Shown: piece after piece, positions 8,322 through 17,100 of the stretch
Position numbering within the stretch: the stretch's first letter is position 1
Layout of the letters: the number at the start of each line of letters is the position of its first letter
Source: DASRHT01 sp035650355
Lineage (GTDB): Bacteria > Chloroflexota > Ktedonobacteria > Ktedonobacterales > Ktedonobacteraceae
DNA: 64,000 bases
NCBI GenBank assembly: GCA_035650355.1
Contig: DASRHT010000029.1
Coordinates: forward strand, 124,001-188,000
Direction of reading: 5' to 3'
The notes under the pieces: generated by a model
What the model was told of the DNA's origin: nothing
The model's database searches: none
The model's input: only the letters and a program-made list of their open reading frames with translations
Made by a program: the position numbers and the translations under genes

Positions 8322-10067
8322 ATGTATTCAAAGAATGCTCTGATGCTGCGCCAGGCGGGGGAGCATATTCGACAATTACGCCGCCAGCTTGGCTTGACGC
8401 AGACGGAATTAGGGGGAGAGCATTATTCAAAATCATATGTGAGCGCGGTAGAACGAGGCAGTATCACGCCTTCTCCATCTGCGCTGAGTTACTTTGCCGA
8501 ACAGCTTGACAAGCCTCATGATTACTTTGAGCAGTTTTTTCGCCAGCACGCCGAGGCTGACCAGTTTCTTTTACCTATCCATGTCCCCTCCCATCTTAGA
8601 TCAGATGTAGAGGCGCCCGAAGTCAATACGCTTTTAGAACTGCTCCTGACGCAATCAACGCTCTATCCAGCAGTGCATGTGCGCAAATTTGCCGTGCTCC
8701 CTCTTGAGGATGTTGTGGCCTTCCCCCCGCTAACGCAGGCGCGCTATGTCTTTTTCAAGGGCTTATTGGCTCAAAAAGAAGGCAACCATGCTCTGGCTCT
8801 GGCGGCTTTCGAGTATGCGTTAGTGCTCACTCCTGGGCTGTATCAAGCCGTTATTCTTGATGCCATTGGGATGCATTACGCTCTTTTGAGGCAATATGAT
8901 GTTGCTTTGAGTTATCATGAACGGGCACTGGCGATGTTGAAGGATGCAGGATTAGTTCCTGCGGAACGCCACGAAGGGCAGTATTTTGACCTGCCTCTGC
9001 TCGTGGAACTGCATTGTGGCGATGATTGCCACCATTCAGGGCTCTATTCGCGGGCTGTAAAACATTATACCCATGCTCGTAACTACCTGCGTAACGCTCA
9101 TGATATCAGTGTGACCGGCCAGGTATATCTGGGCCTGGGGTATTGCCTGTATGCCTCGCTCTACCAGCAGCCAACATTGTTTTCTTCAATGCATGCCTGC
9201 GATGACCAGGAGCATACTTTTCAGCAGGCAGTTGGTTTTCTGCTGCAAAGCCGGATGCTTTACCAGGCCAGCCAGGATCTTTCAGGCGCGACGAAGGCGC
9301 GCCTGTTGCAGGCGCTGGTTTTGCTGGACTTTAGCGCCTGGAGGCAACAGTATCTACAGCCATCAGGAAATGATAGGCAGGCGTTTTCTATTGCGCAATG
9401 CTGCACACTGCTGGATGATGCGCAGGAGCAATGCGAGCAAATCATCATGGGCTGGCGTAATGCTGATCCCGATGGGCAAGCTTTGATAGCGCAGGAACCG
9501 GTCATTTCTTCCGCACTGGCCTATCTGACCCGCATATATTGCCAGCGCGCAACGCTTGGGCGATTGGAAGGACACAGCGATACGGCTCGGCTTGCATGCG
9601 CACATGCAACCAACTTGTGCCAAAGTTTATTAGATGTGGTGATGGCGGAAGAGCTCTCCTGGGCGATGATTGATCAATTTCTAGCTTTGACTAAGGAGCA
9701 TCCAGGTGTTTATGCTTCATTACCTCCGCCCCCTGGTCGCTCTCTTCTGGACGAAACCACCCGCTCAATGGGCCAGCACGTTATCTATCTCGCAATCGCC
9801 GAGGTTGCGGAGGAGCTGGGAAGAATAGCCAGTACCCCTGATTATGCGGAGCTTTGTTTTACCTCTGCGAATCAGTATTGTCGGCTCGCTCTTGCGCTGG
9901 TCTGGCGTGCGCTTGAGAAGAAAGAATGCGATCCAGGCTATGCTACTCGTTGCTACCTCCAGTGTATGAATATGTTGCAGGCTCGCACAACGCTGAGTTC
10001 GCCTTTCGCTGAAGAAACTGTGCAGGAATTGTTGCAGATCCTGAAAGAGCAAGCTTCTTTCTGCTAA
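8322..10067 (+). CDS. XRE-family HTH regulator with TPR-like domain
   Basis: A 581-residue protein with an N-terminal Cro/C1-type helix-turn-helix (about residues 10-65: RRQLGLTQTELGG, YVSAVERGSITPS) and a long all-helical C-terminus. That part looks like degenerate tetratricopeptide repeats (for example ALAAFEYALVLTPGLYQAVI, RAVKHYTHARNYLR). The architecture matches transcription regulators in which TPRs bind a peptide or protein ligand. It starts at an ATG after 'aaggaaggaaatag'. Its stop overlaps by 4 bases the stop of the convergent hexosaminidase gene. Targets are unknown. Confidence 0.88.
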   Translation: MYSKNALMLRQAGEHIRQLRRQLGLTQTELGGEHYSKSYVSAVERGSITPSPSALSYFAEQLDKPHDYFEQFFRQHAEADQFLLPIHVPSHLRSDVEAPEVNTLLELLLTQSTLYPAVHVRKFAVLPLEDVVAFPPLTQARYVFFKGLLAQKEGNHALALAAFEYALVLTPGLYQAVILDAIGMHYALLRQYDVALSYHERALAMLKDAGLVPAERHEGQYFDLPLLVELHCGDDCHHSGLYSRAVKHYTHARNYLRNAHDISVTGQVYLGLGYCLYASLYQQPTLFSSMHACDDQEHTFQQAVGFLLQSRMLYQASQDLSGATKARLLQALVLLDFSAWRQQYLQPSGNDRQAFSIAQCCTLLDDAQEQCEQIIMGWRNADPDGQALIAQEPVISSALAYLTRIYCQRATLGRLEGHSDTARLACAHATNLCQSLLDVVMAEELSWAMIDQFLALTKEHPGVYASLPPPPGRSLLDETTRSMGQHVIYLAIAEVAEELGRIASTPDYAELCFTSANQYCRLALALVWRALEKKECDPGYATRCYLQCMNMLQARTTLSSPFAEETVQELLQILKEQASFC

Positions 10068-11683
10068 CGTGATGGTTCTGGAATGTGTACGGGGAGATGT
10101 CCCCGTGCCTCGCTTTTGCCGAAAATGACCCGTGTTGCCGCGACCAGCGCCGGCTGGGTATATTCGTATGTGGCAAGGACTGTATGCGCCTGCGGGAATG
10201 CCGACAGGTCGTAGGGATTGCGCACCGCTATGACGATGGTGCGCCGCTTTGACGCCACCAGACTGCGCACAAGTTCGGCCTGCCCTTTGTCCAGGTGGGC
10301 ATTGACGGTTGCTATAATGAATACGGCGGATTCGCTGGTCGTCTGCAATAACTGCTGATACCCATCTTCCTCCGTCTCTGGATCGACCGGCAATATCCCC
10401 ACAAGGGGATGATAGCGCCGAATAGCTGCGGCCAGCATTTCGTCAGTGTAATAGCGATCTTCCACCATTGTGGCTGTGTTTCTCTGAGGCGAGAGGATGA
10501 TGATTTGCTCTTCAGCTTTCAGATGCAGGGGCAGCAGCGCATCTTCGTTACGGATCATGGTGGTGGAACGCTGGTAAGACTCGCGCTGTAATTGCAAATG
10601 GGCGTTGCAGCCGATGACTGGGGGAAGGGTTGCGGTCAGCGCCGGCAATGCATCCCAGGAGAGGTAGCGCGCTTTGAGCTGGAGCACGCGTTCTGCGGCT
10701 TGCCTGATCGCTTGAGGGGAGAGCCGCCCATTTGTGTGAACTGCGGCGCGTATCGCTTCAATGCCATCGCGCTGCAACTCGTAATGATGGGATATCAGCA
10801 CCAGGTCGATGCCAGCCTCCAGTGCCATCACCGCGGCCCGCGCGCTGCCAAAGGTTGCCGCGATAGCCTGCATCTCCAGACAATCAGAGACGATCACACC
10901 ACTGAAGCCGAGCTGCTGGCGTAACAACCCATGAACGATAGTGCGCGAGAGGGTGGCGGGAAGCGTCTCCTGCTCGGCCAGGGCAGGAAAGGCAATGTGC
11001 GCGGTCATCACGCATTCGCCGCCAGCTTTAATGCCGCTTTTGAACGGTACCAGTTCAAGCGTTTTGAGCCGGTCGAGCGTATAAGGAATGGTGGGCAGCG
11101 CGAGATGGGAATCGGTGGCTGTATCGCCATGTCCGGGGAAGTGTTTTAAGCAAGAAATAATCCCCGCTTCCTGATAGCCTTTGACCATCGCAGCGGCCAG
11201 GCGAGCCACCTGCTGGGCATTCTCGCCGAACGAGCGCACACCGATGACGGGATTGGCCGGATTGTTGTTGACATCAACCACGGGCGCAAGGTTCATATTG
11301 ATACCGAGTGCCTGCAATTCACGGCCCGTTGCCAGGGCGACATCGTGCGTCACCTGCTCGGAGCCAATCGCGCCTAGCGCCATATTCCCAGGAAAGAGCG
11401 TGGCGACATCCCCCAGACGCTGCACAATGCCGTTCTCCTGGTCAATCGCGATCAGCAGAGGATAGCGATGTCCGGCCTTTTGTGCTGCGGCTTGCAGATT
11501 ATGCGTTAGCTCCAGCACCTGTCGGGCATCGTGAATGTTGCGTGAGAAAAAGAGGATATTGCCGACATGGTAACGTTGAATAAGATCAAGCGCTTCCTGC
11601 GAGGGAGTATGTCCCCAGAAGCCGACCATGAGCAATTGACCGATTTGCTCCTCTATTGACATGTTATCCGTAAGATTGCTCAT
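10064..11683 (-). CDS. nagZ: Glycoside hydrolase family 3 beta-N-acetylhexosaminidase
   Basis: A 539-residue GH3 enzyme of the NagZ type, expected to release terminal GlcNAc from muropeptides or chito-oligosaccharides. Visible are IAIDQENGIVQRL, the diagnostic KHFPGHGDTATDSHLALP loop with its catalytic His, and the nucleophile Asp region VIVSDCLEMQAI. A C-terminal domain of about 190 residues follows the TIM barrel. No signal peptide is seen, so it acts in the cytosol. It starts at an ATG after 'aaaggagaggcagcct'. It is the last gene of the minus-strand run gntR-murQ-kinase-nagZ, 31 bases after the kinase, fitting amino-sugar salvage. Confidence 0.93.
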   Translation of the reverse strand: MSNLTDNMSIEEQIGQLLMVGFWGHTPSQEALDLIQRYHVGNILFFSRNIHDARQVLELTHNLQAAAQKAGHRYPLLIAIDQENGIVQRLGDVATLFPGNMALGAIGSEQVTHDVALATGRELQALGINMNLAPVVDVNNNPANPVIGVRSFGENAQQVARLAAAMVKGYQEAGIISCLKHFPGHGDTATDSHLALPTIPYTLDRLKTLELVPFKSGIKAGGECVMTAHIAFPALAEQETLPATLSRTIVHGLLRQQLGFSGVIVSDCLEMQAIAATFGSARAAVMALEAGIDLVLISHHYELQRDGIEAIRAAVHTNGRLSPQAIRQAAERVLQLKARYLSWDALPALTATLPPVIGCNAHLQLQRESYQRSTTMIRNEDALLPLHLKAEEQIIILSPQRNTATMVEDRYYTDEMLAAAIRRYHPLVGILPVDPETEEDGYQQLLQTTSESAVFIIATVNAHLDKGQAELVRSLVASKRRTIVIAVRNPYDLSAFPQAHTVLATYEYTQPALVAATRVIFGKSEARGHLPVHIPEPSR

Positions 11684-11714
11684 AGGCTGCCTCTCCTTTC
11701 AGGCGATACTCTCT

Positions 11715-12686
11715 CTATAGATGGATGGTGGCCCGGGCGGCGCTCAGCGCCGGCTGCGTAACCAGCGCAATCTGCCCGACTGCCCGGCGTTCGCGTATGG
11801 CGTCTAAAACCTGCTCTCGAAAATCTTCCTCATGCAGCAGCAATCCGCCTCCCAGCGCGATAGGCAGCGGACCGGCTGGATCAGCGTAGGGGCCACTCCC
11901 ACGATGAATCGGGGAGCTACCGGTTGCCCCCACGTTTGCCCCCACGTTTGCCTCTGCGGTGATTGCCGCGAGGGCCAGCTCTTGAGCTGCCTGCCGTACT
12001 ATCTCGCGGGCGGTACTGTCGCCGGAGCTGGCGGCTGCGAAGACCAGCGTGGCTACCTGAGCAATATCGGCTTTATTGGCGGCATGATAGACTTTATCGA
12101 TGAGGCCATCAGGGCTAGTAAGATTCCAATGCTGCGTAATTAATGCCAGCAGCATTGTTCCCGGCTCACGGCCATCGGCTGCTCTTGTGGCCGCTTGCAA
12201 GCCTCGGCGTGCTATATCGTAGCCACTGCCCTCGTCGCCAAGAATATGTCCCCAGCCGCCGGCGCGCCTGATACTGCCCTGCGCATTGCGGGCGAGCGCG
12301 ATGGAGCCGGTCCCGGCGATGAGCGCGACCCCCACAGCATTATCCAGCGCACTGAGCAGCAGCTCTGCATCATTTGTCAGACGGACGATCTCGGCCAATG
12401 AGCGCAGGTGAGGCAAAAGCGTCTCGCAATCGTCCTGGCGATCAATACCCGCGAGGCCAAGCCAGGCGGCGTGCAGCGGCAAGGTGCAGCCTGCTTCACG
12501 CGCAGCCTCCTCAACGGCGCTGCCGATATGGGCCACGGCCTGGCTCAGGCCAACGGCGGCATAATTGGAACTGCCGGACAAACCCTGCCCGCGCTGGTTG
12601 CCCTGAGCGTCCACAATGATGGCGAGCGTTTTGCTGCCGCCTCCGTCTACGCCCAGGAAGTAAGATGACGCTGTTGGCTCGCTCAT
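11715..12686 (-). CDS. BadF/BadG-type N-acetylglucosamine / N-acetylmuramate kinase
   Basis: A 323-residue sugar kinase of the BadF/BadG/BcrA ATPase family, the family of NagK/MurK. The N-terminal phosphate-binding GVDGGGSKT, LGLAGIDRQ, the ALIAGTGSIAL loop and GGWGHILGDEGSGYDI are clear. It should phosphorylate GlcNAc and/or MurNAc, feeding MurQ and NagA. Its start overlaps the murQ stop by 4 bases. Oddity: a Gly/Pro-rich segment (NVGANVGATGSSPIHRGSG, then PYADPAGP) precedes the conserved GGGLLL strand. It is encoded by a tandem 12-base repeat and a copy of a dispersed intergenic repeat at 11896-11917, so it looks like an in-frame repeat insertion. Confidence 0.88.
   Translation of the reverse strand: MSEPTASSYFLGVDGGGSKTLAIIVDAQGNQRGQGLSGSSNYAAVGLSQAVAHIGSAVEEAAREAGCTLPLHAAWLGLAGIDRQDDCETLLPHLRSLAEIVRLTNDAELLLSALDNAVGVALIAGTGSIALARNAQGSIRRAGGWGHILGDEGSGYDIARRGLQAATRAADGREPGTMLLALITQHWNLTSPDGLIDKVYHAANKADIAQVATLVFAAASSGDSTAREIVRQAAQELALAAITAEANVGANVGATGSSPIHRGSGPYADPAGPLPIALGGGLLLHEEDFREQVLDAIRERRAVGQIALVTQPALSAARATIHL
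11896..11917. repeat. Dispersed repeat, family D, inside a coding region
   Basis: CTCCCACGATGAATCGGGGA plus GC, a small hairpin-forming motif. It is found also at 28660-28681 (opposite orientation) and 43166-43187 (one mismatch). Here it lies in the kinase gene and encodes SPIHRG on the minus strand. A tandem 12-base duplication (cccacgtttgcc twice) lies beside it. Confidence 0.7.
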
Positions 12687-13579
12687 GACAGCGCCGCCCG
12701 CAAGCTATTGCCGTGGGCGGCAAGCTTTTCCCTGGCCTGCTGCGGGGTCAAATTGGCGCGGGCCGCTAAAATTGCCGTTTTCGTCTCGCCTCCGCAGGCG
12801 TCGAGGATCTGCTGGGCGGCATCCGCTTCCAATCCGGTGATGCGCTGTACGATGGTAAGGGCGCGTTGGCGCAGCTTATAGTTGGTCGTCTGCACATCGA
12901 TCATCAGATTGCCGAAGGTTTTCCCCAACAAAATCATGCTGCCGGTGCTCAGCATATTCAGCACCATTTTCTGCGCCGTGCCTGCTTTGAGGCGTGTCGA
13001 GCCGGTAATGACTTCGGGTCCGACGATGGGCGCGATCATGATTTCGACTTCGGTTTCCAGCGGCGAGTTCGCGTTACAGGCCAGACCGATGGTGAAGGCT
13101 CCCTGCTCTCTGGCGCAGGCAATGGCGCCACGAACATAAGGCGTGCGCCCGCTGGCGGTGATCCCCACAATGGTATCTTTGGCGTTGAGGTTGAGCCGTT
13201 CGATATCGGCTCTGCCAGCTTCGACGCTATCTTCAAAGTCTTCGTGCGCCAGCGTCATGGCTGTAGGGCCGCCTGCGATACAGGCCACGATGGTATCGGG
13301 TGAGAGATTAAAGGTGGGAGGACATTCGGAGGCGTCAAGCGCGCCCAGGCGGCCTGAGGTGCCAGCGCCGGCATAAATAAGTCGTCCTCCGTGACGCAGC
13401 CGCTCGGCGATGACTTCGATGGCGGCGGCGATCTGTGGTAAGACCTGCTCAACGGCCTGCGCCACTGTGGCATCTTCGGCGTTGATGGCCTGCACGATCT
13501 CCAGGGGACTCATCAGGTCGATTTCGGAGGTGGCGGGATTGACCTTTTCAGTTTCCAGCGTGCGTAACGAGCGTTCCAT
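12683..13579 (-). CDS. murQ: N-acetylmuramic acid 6-phosphate etherase
   Basis: A 298-residue SIS-domain lyase of typical MurQ length. MurQ cleaves the lactyl ether of MurNAc-6-P to give GlcNAc-6-P, which NagA then deacetylates. Seen are the signature IYAGAGTSGRLGALDASECPP (start of the SIS domain), ITASGRTPYV, and the TGSTRLKAGTAQKMVLNMLS stretch. The C-terminal helical region (ITGLEADAAQQILDACGG) matches the family's UBA-like tail. It starts at an ATG after 'agggagataccgcgc'. It lies downstream of the GntR regulator on the same strand, across a 128-base gap holding dispersed repeats, and overlaps the kinase gene by 4 bases. Confidence 0.95.
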   Translation of the reverse strand: MERSLRTLETEKVNPATSEIDLMSPLEIVQAINAEDATVAQAVEQVLPQIAAAIEVIAERLRHGGRLIYAGAGTSGRLGALDASECPPTFNLSPDTIVACIAGGPTAMTLAHEDFEDSVEAGRADIERLNLNAKDTIVGITASGRTPYVRGAIACAREQGAFTIGLACNANSPLETEVEIMIAPIVGPEVITGSTRLKAGTAQKMVLNMLSTGSMILLGKTFGNLMIDVQTTNYKLRQRALTIVQRITGLEADAAQQILDACGGETKTAILAARANLTPQQAREKLAAHGNSLRAALS

Positions 13580-13614
13580 GCGCGGTATCTCCCTGATTTG
13601 AATGGTAATGGGCC

Positions 13615-13703
13615 GGACGCGATAAAATAAGTTGGTACGACATTTCCCCGTTTGCAGGGGAGGACGAGCGCTAAAGCGGACGCGATAAATCGGGTCGGTA
13701 CGG
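13615..13703. repeat. Two family A repeats in the gntR-murQ gap
   Basis: Copies at 13615-13637 (ggacgcgataaaataag...) and 13674-13703 (ggacgcgataaatcgggtcg...) lie in the same direction. They fill most of the non-coding gap between the regulator and murQ. Confidence 0.6.
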
Positions 13704-13707
13704 TATG

Positions 13708-14454
13708 TTACGGTAACAGTTGTTCGCGCTTCATATGGGTGTAGAAGGTGTACTTATGGCCGCAATACATGGCTCGGGCATACTCGATGGGCTGGTTGCG
13801 TTCGGTATAGGTGGTGCGGCGCGTGAAAAGAACGGGGCTGCCGGGCTCAATATTTAAAATCTGGGCCTCGTCGTTGCCCACCAGACCCGCCTCCAGCTCC
13901 TGATCGGCTTCCATCAGCATGATGCCAAATTTTGACTCAAGCACCCGGTAGAGCGAGTTGTGCTCCAGATCTTCTTCGAGCAGCCGTTCACAGCCCTTGA
14001 AATGGATCTGCGATACCTCGATAGCTAGCGGTTCGTCGTCAGCCAGGCGCAGGCGTTGCAGGCGAAAGATGAGGGTACCGGGCTCAATACGTAATTTTTC
14101 GGCGGTGGCCTCATCAGCAGGAGACATTTCCGCCGAGAGCACTTTCGTGCTCGGCAATTGTCCACGCGCCCGGATGTCTTCGGTGAAGCCGGTCAGGTGG
14201 ATCAATTGCTGGGTGATCTTGCGGTTGCTCACAAAGGTTCCCTTGCCCTGCTCACGATAAAAAATACCTTCGTTGACCAGGTCAGTAATGGCCTGGCGAG
14301 CAGTCATGCGGCTGATGCCATACTTTTCGCTCAGCTCGCGCTCCGAAGGGATCAGGCTTCCCGGTTTCCATTCCCCGCTACGAATTCTTTCGCGCAGAAT
14401 CTCTTTTAACTGGTAATAACGAGGTAGGGGGCTGTTTCTATAAATCGCGCTCAT
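13708..14454 (-). CDS. GntR-family transcriptional regulator, HutC/UTRA type (NagR/DasR-like)
   Basis: A 248-residue regulator. The N-terminal winged helix (about 10-75: LKEILRERIRSGEWKPGSLI, PSERELSEKYGISRMTARQA) is followed by a UTRA ligand-binding domain (about 90-240: LTGFTEDIRARGQLPSTKVL, EPGSPVLFTRRTTY). NagR/YvoA and DasR of this type bind GlcN-6-P or GlcNAc-6-P and repress amino-sugar genes. The ATG at 14454 is chosen over an in-frame GTG at 14460. It is divergent from nagA with a palindromic TGGTATA...TATACCA site between them, so autoregulation and control of nagA are likely. Its context leaves little doubt about the pathway. Confidence 0.9.
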   Translation of the reverse strand: MSAIYRNSPLPRYYQLKEILRERIRSGEWKPGSLIPSERELSEKYGISRMTARQAITDLVNEGIFYREQGKGTFVSNRKITQQLIHLTGFTEDIRARGQLPSTKVLSAEMSPADEATAEKLRIEPGTLIFRLQRLRLADDEPLAIEVSQIHFKGCERLLEEDLEHNSLYRVLESKFGIMLMEADQELEAGLVGNDEAQILNIEPGSPVLFTRRTTYTERNQPIEYARAMYCGHKYTFYTHMKREQLLP

Positions 14455-14533
14455 AATCACTTTTCCAATCTGATGCTGTTTATCTCTTGCTTTCCTTTCC
14501 CAAATATGGTACTAGTTAAGTAAGTGGTATAAT

Positions 14534-14552
14534 TGGTATATTGTATATACCA
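14534..14552. promoter_or_regulatory. Palindromic operator for the GntR regulator
   Basis: TGGTATA (14534-14540) and its inverted copy TATACCA (14546-14552) are separated by 5 bases. An extra direct half-site GTGGTATA lies just upstream (14524-14531). It resembles published NagR/DasR sites (TGGTCTAGACCA type). It sits between gntR and nagA, where it could control both. Confidence 0.7.
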
Positions 14553-14664
14553 GTATGCTCACTTATTAATGATCGCATATTTTTGCGTATCTGTCAAGGT
14601 TGCTTAGAGGTCTGTGTCCTTGCTATCGCCCTCAAGGAACAAAACCCCTATAGAAGGAGGATCG

Positions 14665-15855
14665 ATGCGATTTACATTACGTAATGCTCACCTGATAGAC
14701 GCTGCCACAGATATTGAGCATGGAGACATCTCTATTGAGGGGACGAGCATTCGGGCAGTCGAATATGCAGAAAAGTCTGATGCAGGAAACGCTGTGATTG
14801 ATGCAGAAGGAATGATCGTCACGCCAGGTTTTATTGAGGTCCATACCCACGGCGGGGGAGGATTCAATCTGCACACGACGGACGCTGGCGAGATTCGTTC
14901 TTATGCGCATTGGATACCCTCAACAGGTGTCACTTCTTTTCTCATCACGGTGGTTGGCACGCCAGGCACTTTGCCAGAGTGCCAGTTAGGTGCAGCAGTA
15001 GAGATGATGAAGGGGAAGGGGAAGGGAAGAGGGGCCGAGCCTCTAGGAATTTTTATGGAGGGGCCATATATCAACGTGGCCCAGCGAGGAGCGCATCCGG
15101 CGATCTGGCTGCGCATGCCCGATGAAGCGGAGACGGAGCGCGTGCTGACCTTGACCGAGGGGCACCTGCGCCTGATCACCCTGGCTCCTGAGTTGCCAGG
15201 AGCGGCGATGATGATCCGTCGGATGATCGATGCTGGTGTGACTGTGAGCATGGGGCACACTGATGCAACCTATGAGCAAGCTCAGGAAGCGGTGCAGCAG
15301 GGCATCACCCATGTTACGCATTGCTTCAACGCCATGCGTCCCATGCTCCATCGTGCCCCTGGACCGCTTGCCGCCATCGTCCAGCCTGGCTGTGTTTGTG
15401 GAGAGCTGATTGCCGACGGGGTCCATGTCCATCCCGCGGCGATGAATGTGCTGGTGAAATTGCTGGGACCCAAGCGAACCGTCGTGATTACGGACGCGCT
15501 GGCGGGCGCGGGCGTTCCTGACGCCGACTTTAGCTTTGCCGGACAAGCGGCGCGTGTGGTCAATGGTGCCGCGCGTCTGGCTGATGGCACCATTACCGGC
15601 AGCGTCTTAACTATGGATCGGGCCTTGCGCAATATGCTCGCGATGACGGAGGTCTCGTTGCAGGAGGCGGTGGGCATGCTAACCCTCAACCCTGCCAGGA
15701 CTGCGCGTGCCGCTGATCGTAAAGGGCTACTCCAGGTCGGCTATGACGCAGACATGCTCATTTTCGACTCCGCCCTCACCCTGCAAGCGACCATCTGTCA
15801 GGGCGAGATCGCCTACGCCACCGCCGCCTGGCGCAAACGTTTCGAAACCCTATAA
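14665..15855 (+). CDS. nagA: N-acetylglucosamine-6-phosphate deacetylase
   Basis: A 396-residue amidohydrolase-superfamily enzyme that converts GlcNAc-6-P to GlcN-6-P plus acetate. Metal- and substrate-site motifs are visible: GFIEVHTHGGGGFN, FMEGPYINVAQRGAH, SMGHTDATYEQA, THCFNAMRPMLHR and VITDALAGAG with the catalytic Asp. The start at 14665 is fixed by 'gaaggaggatcg' upstream; the frame stays open 17 codons further but has no better site. It is divergent from the gntR regulator, with the palindromic operator between them. It receives product from MurQ and the kinase, and its own product goes to the SIS-domain enzyme at 15985. Confidence 0.95.
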   Translation: MRFTLRNAHLIDAATDIEHGDISIEGTSIRAVEYAEKSDAGNAVIDAEGMIVTPGFIEVHTHGGGGFNLHTTDAGEIRSYAHWIPSTGVTSFLITVVGTPGTLPECQLGAAVEMMKGKGKGRGAEPLGIFMEGPYINVAQRGAHPAIWLRMPDEAETERVLTLTEGHLRLITLAPELPGAAMMIRRMIDAGVTVSMGHTDATYEQAQEAVQQGITHVTHCFNAMRPMLHRAPGPLAAIVQPGCVCGELIADGVHVHPAAMNVLVKLLGPKRTVVITDALAGAGVPDADFSFAGQAARVVNGAARLADGTITGSVLTMDRALRNMLAMTEVSLQEAVGMLTLNPARTARAADRKGLLQVGYDADMLIFDSALTLQATICQGEIAYATAAWRKRFETL

Positions 15856-15870
15856 ACCGCCGTAAATGCC

Positions 15871-15910
15871 GTAGGGACCCGCTTTAGCGCGTCCGTGGGC
15901 GATTTATCGC
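15871..15910. repeat. Family A repeat after nagA
   Basis: GTAGGGACCCGCTTTAGCGC followed by gtccgtgggcgatttatcgc, a near copy of the unit at 21138. It lies between the convergent nagA and SIS-enzyme genes. Confidence 0.6.
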
Positions 15911-15984
15911 CTACTCTATGTACTCTATGGGGGTCGGGTTACCTCGCCCGATGGCAGGTATGAAGGCAGGGGCAGGCCCTGCCC

Positions 15985-17019
15985 CTACAACGTTTTGGTT
16001 ACTTTCTGCAAGCCGCGCGGCAGATCCGGGTTCACATCTTTGGTCAGAGCGAGGTGCAGCGCAAAAAGCTGACCCGGGAGAATGGCGGTGAGAGGACTGA
16101 GCCACTCTGGCACGCCAGCGGCAATGGGAAGCCTGGTCCGGGCGAGAGAAAGCGCGCGTTCAGAGTCGGAAATGACCAGCAGTTCGGCCTGGCTCTGTCG
16201 CAGATCGTGCGCCAGGGTTAGCATATCATCGAAGGTCGCGCCGATAGGCATGATCAGGACGACCGGCAGGCCCGCTTCGATGGTCGCGATTGGGCCATGA
16301 CGAAAATCTGCCGAGGAATAGGCGTTTGCCATGACGTAGGTCAATTCTTTGAGTTTGAGGGCCAGCTCAAAGGCGGAGGCATAATTGTAGCCGCGCCCGA
16401 TGATGACGCAACGGTCCATATAGCGATAGCGTTCAACCAGTTGCGCAACCGCAGGCGCCAGTTGCAAGGTCGCTGCGATAGCCTGTGGCAATTGCTCAAG
16501 CTCGGCAAAGCGCGCCGGTTCGCGGCTCCACGCGGCGGCGAACATCGCCATCACCGCGAGTTCTGCGGTATAGGTTTTGGTGGCGGCAATGCTGCGCTCC
16601 GGTCCGGCATGCAGCTCCACGACGTAATCGGCGATGGCCGCCAGAGGAGATGCGCCATCATTGGTAATTGCCAACGTGGGGCGGCCCTGGCGCTTGCCCT
16701 CTTGCAAGACGGCGAGGATATCGGGCGATTGTCCTGACTGCGAAATGCCCACGACCAGCGCGCCAGTCAGGTTGAGAGAGGCGTTATACATAGTAAGCAG
16801 CGAAGGCGCAGCCAGCGTGACCGGGTAATGACCCAGTGTCGCCCAGGCATACTTCGCATAGGTGGCAGCATGATCGGACGAGCCGCGAGCGGCAATCAAC
16901 GCATGGTCAAAAGCTGGAAGCTGGGCAACGATTTGCTCGATATGGCGCGTTTCGCGCTCAAGCAAACGCGCGATCCCCTCCGGCTGACTGGTAATTTCTT
17001 GCTCAAGCAAAGAGGTCAT
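15985..17019 (-). CDS. SIS-domain glucosamine-6-phosphate deaminase/isomerase-like protein
   Basis: A 344-residue protein with two SIS domains, like the C-terminal isomerase half of GlmS without the glutaminase half. Seen are ARGSSDHAATYAKY, GISQSGQSPDILAVLQEGK, and IGRGYNYASAFELALKLKEL with SSADFRHGP in the second domain. Such stand-alone proteins often act as GlcN-6-P deaminases in place of NagB, which would complete the route to fructose-6-phosphate here (inference). The start at 17019 follows 'ggataggagtagcc'; a longer frame runs to 17154 across the regulatory region. Its stop codon lies inside a dispersed repeat (15966-15989). It is divergent from the importer operon and may share its operator. 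Confidence 0.88.
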   Translation of the reverse strand: MTSLLEQEITSQPEGIARLLERETRHIEQIVAQLPAFDHALIAARGSSDHAATYAKYAWATLGHYPVTLAAPSLLTMYNASLNLTGALVVGISQSGQSPDILAVLQEGKRQGRPTLAITNDGASPLAAIADYVVELHAGPERSIAATKTYTAELAVMAMFAAAWSREPARFAELEQLPQAIAATLQLAPAVAQLVERYRYMDRCVIIGRGYNYASAFELALKLKELTYVMANAYSSADFRHGPIATIEAGLPVVLIMPIGATFDDMLTLAHDLRQSQAELLVISDSERALSLARTRLPIAAGVPEWLSPLTAILPGQLFALHLALTKDVNPDLPRGLQKVTKTL

Positions 17020-17100
17020 GGCTACTCCTATCCTTTTTATGGCAGTACGGATGGAACAGGACCATCCCGTTCCCATCTCAAATTTTACAATAACCCTGTC

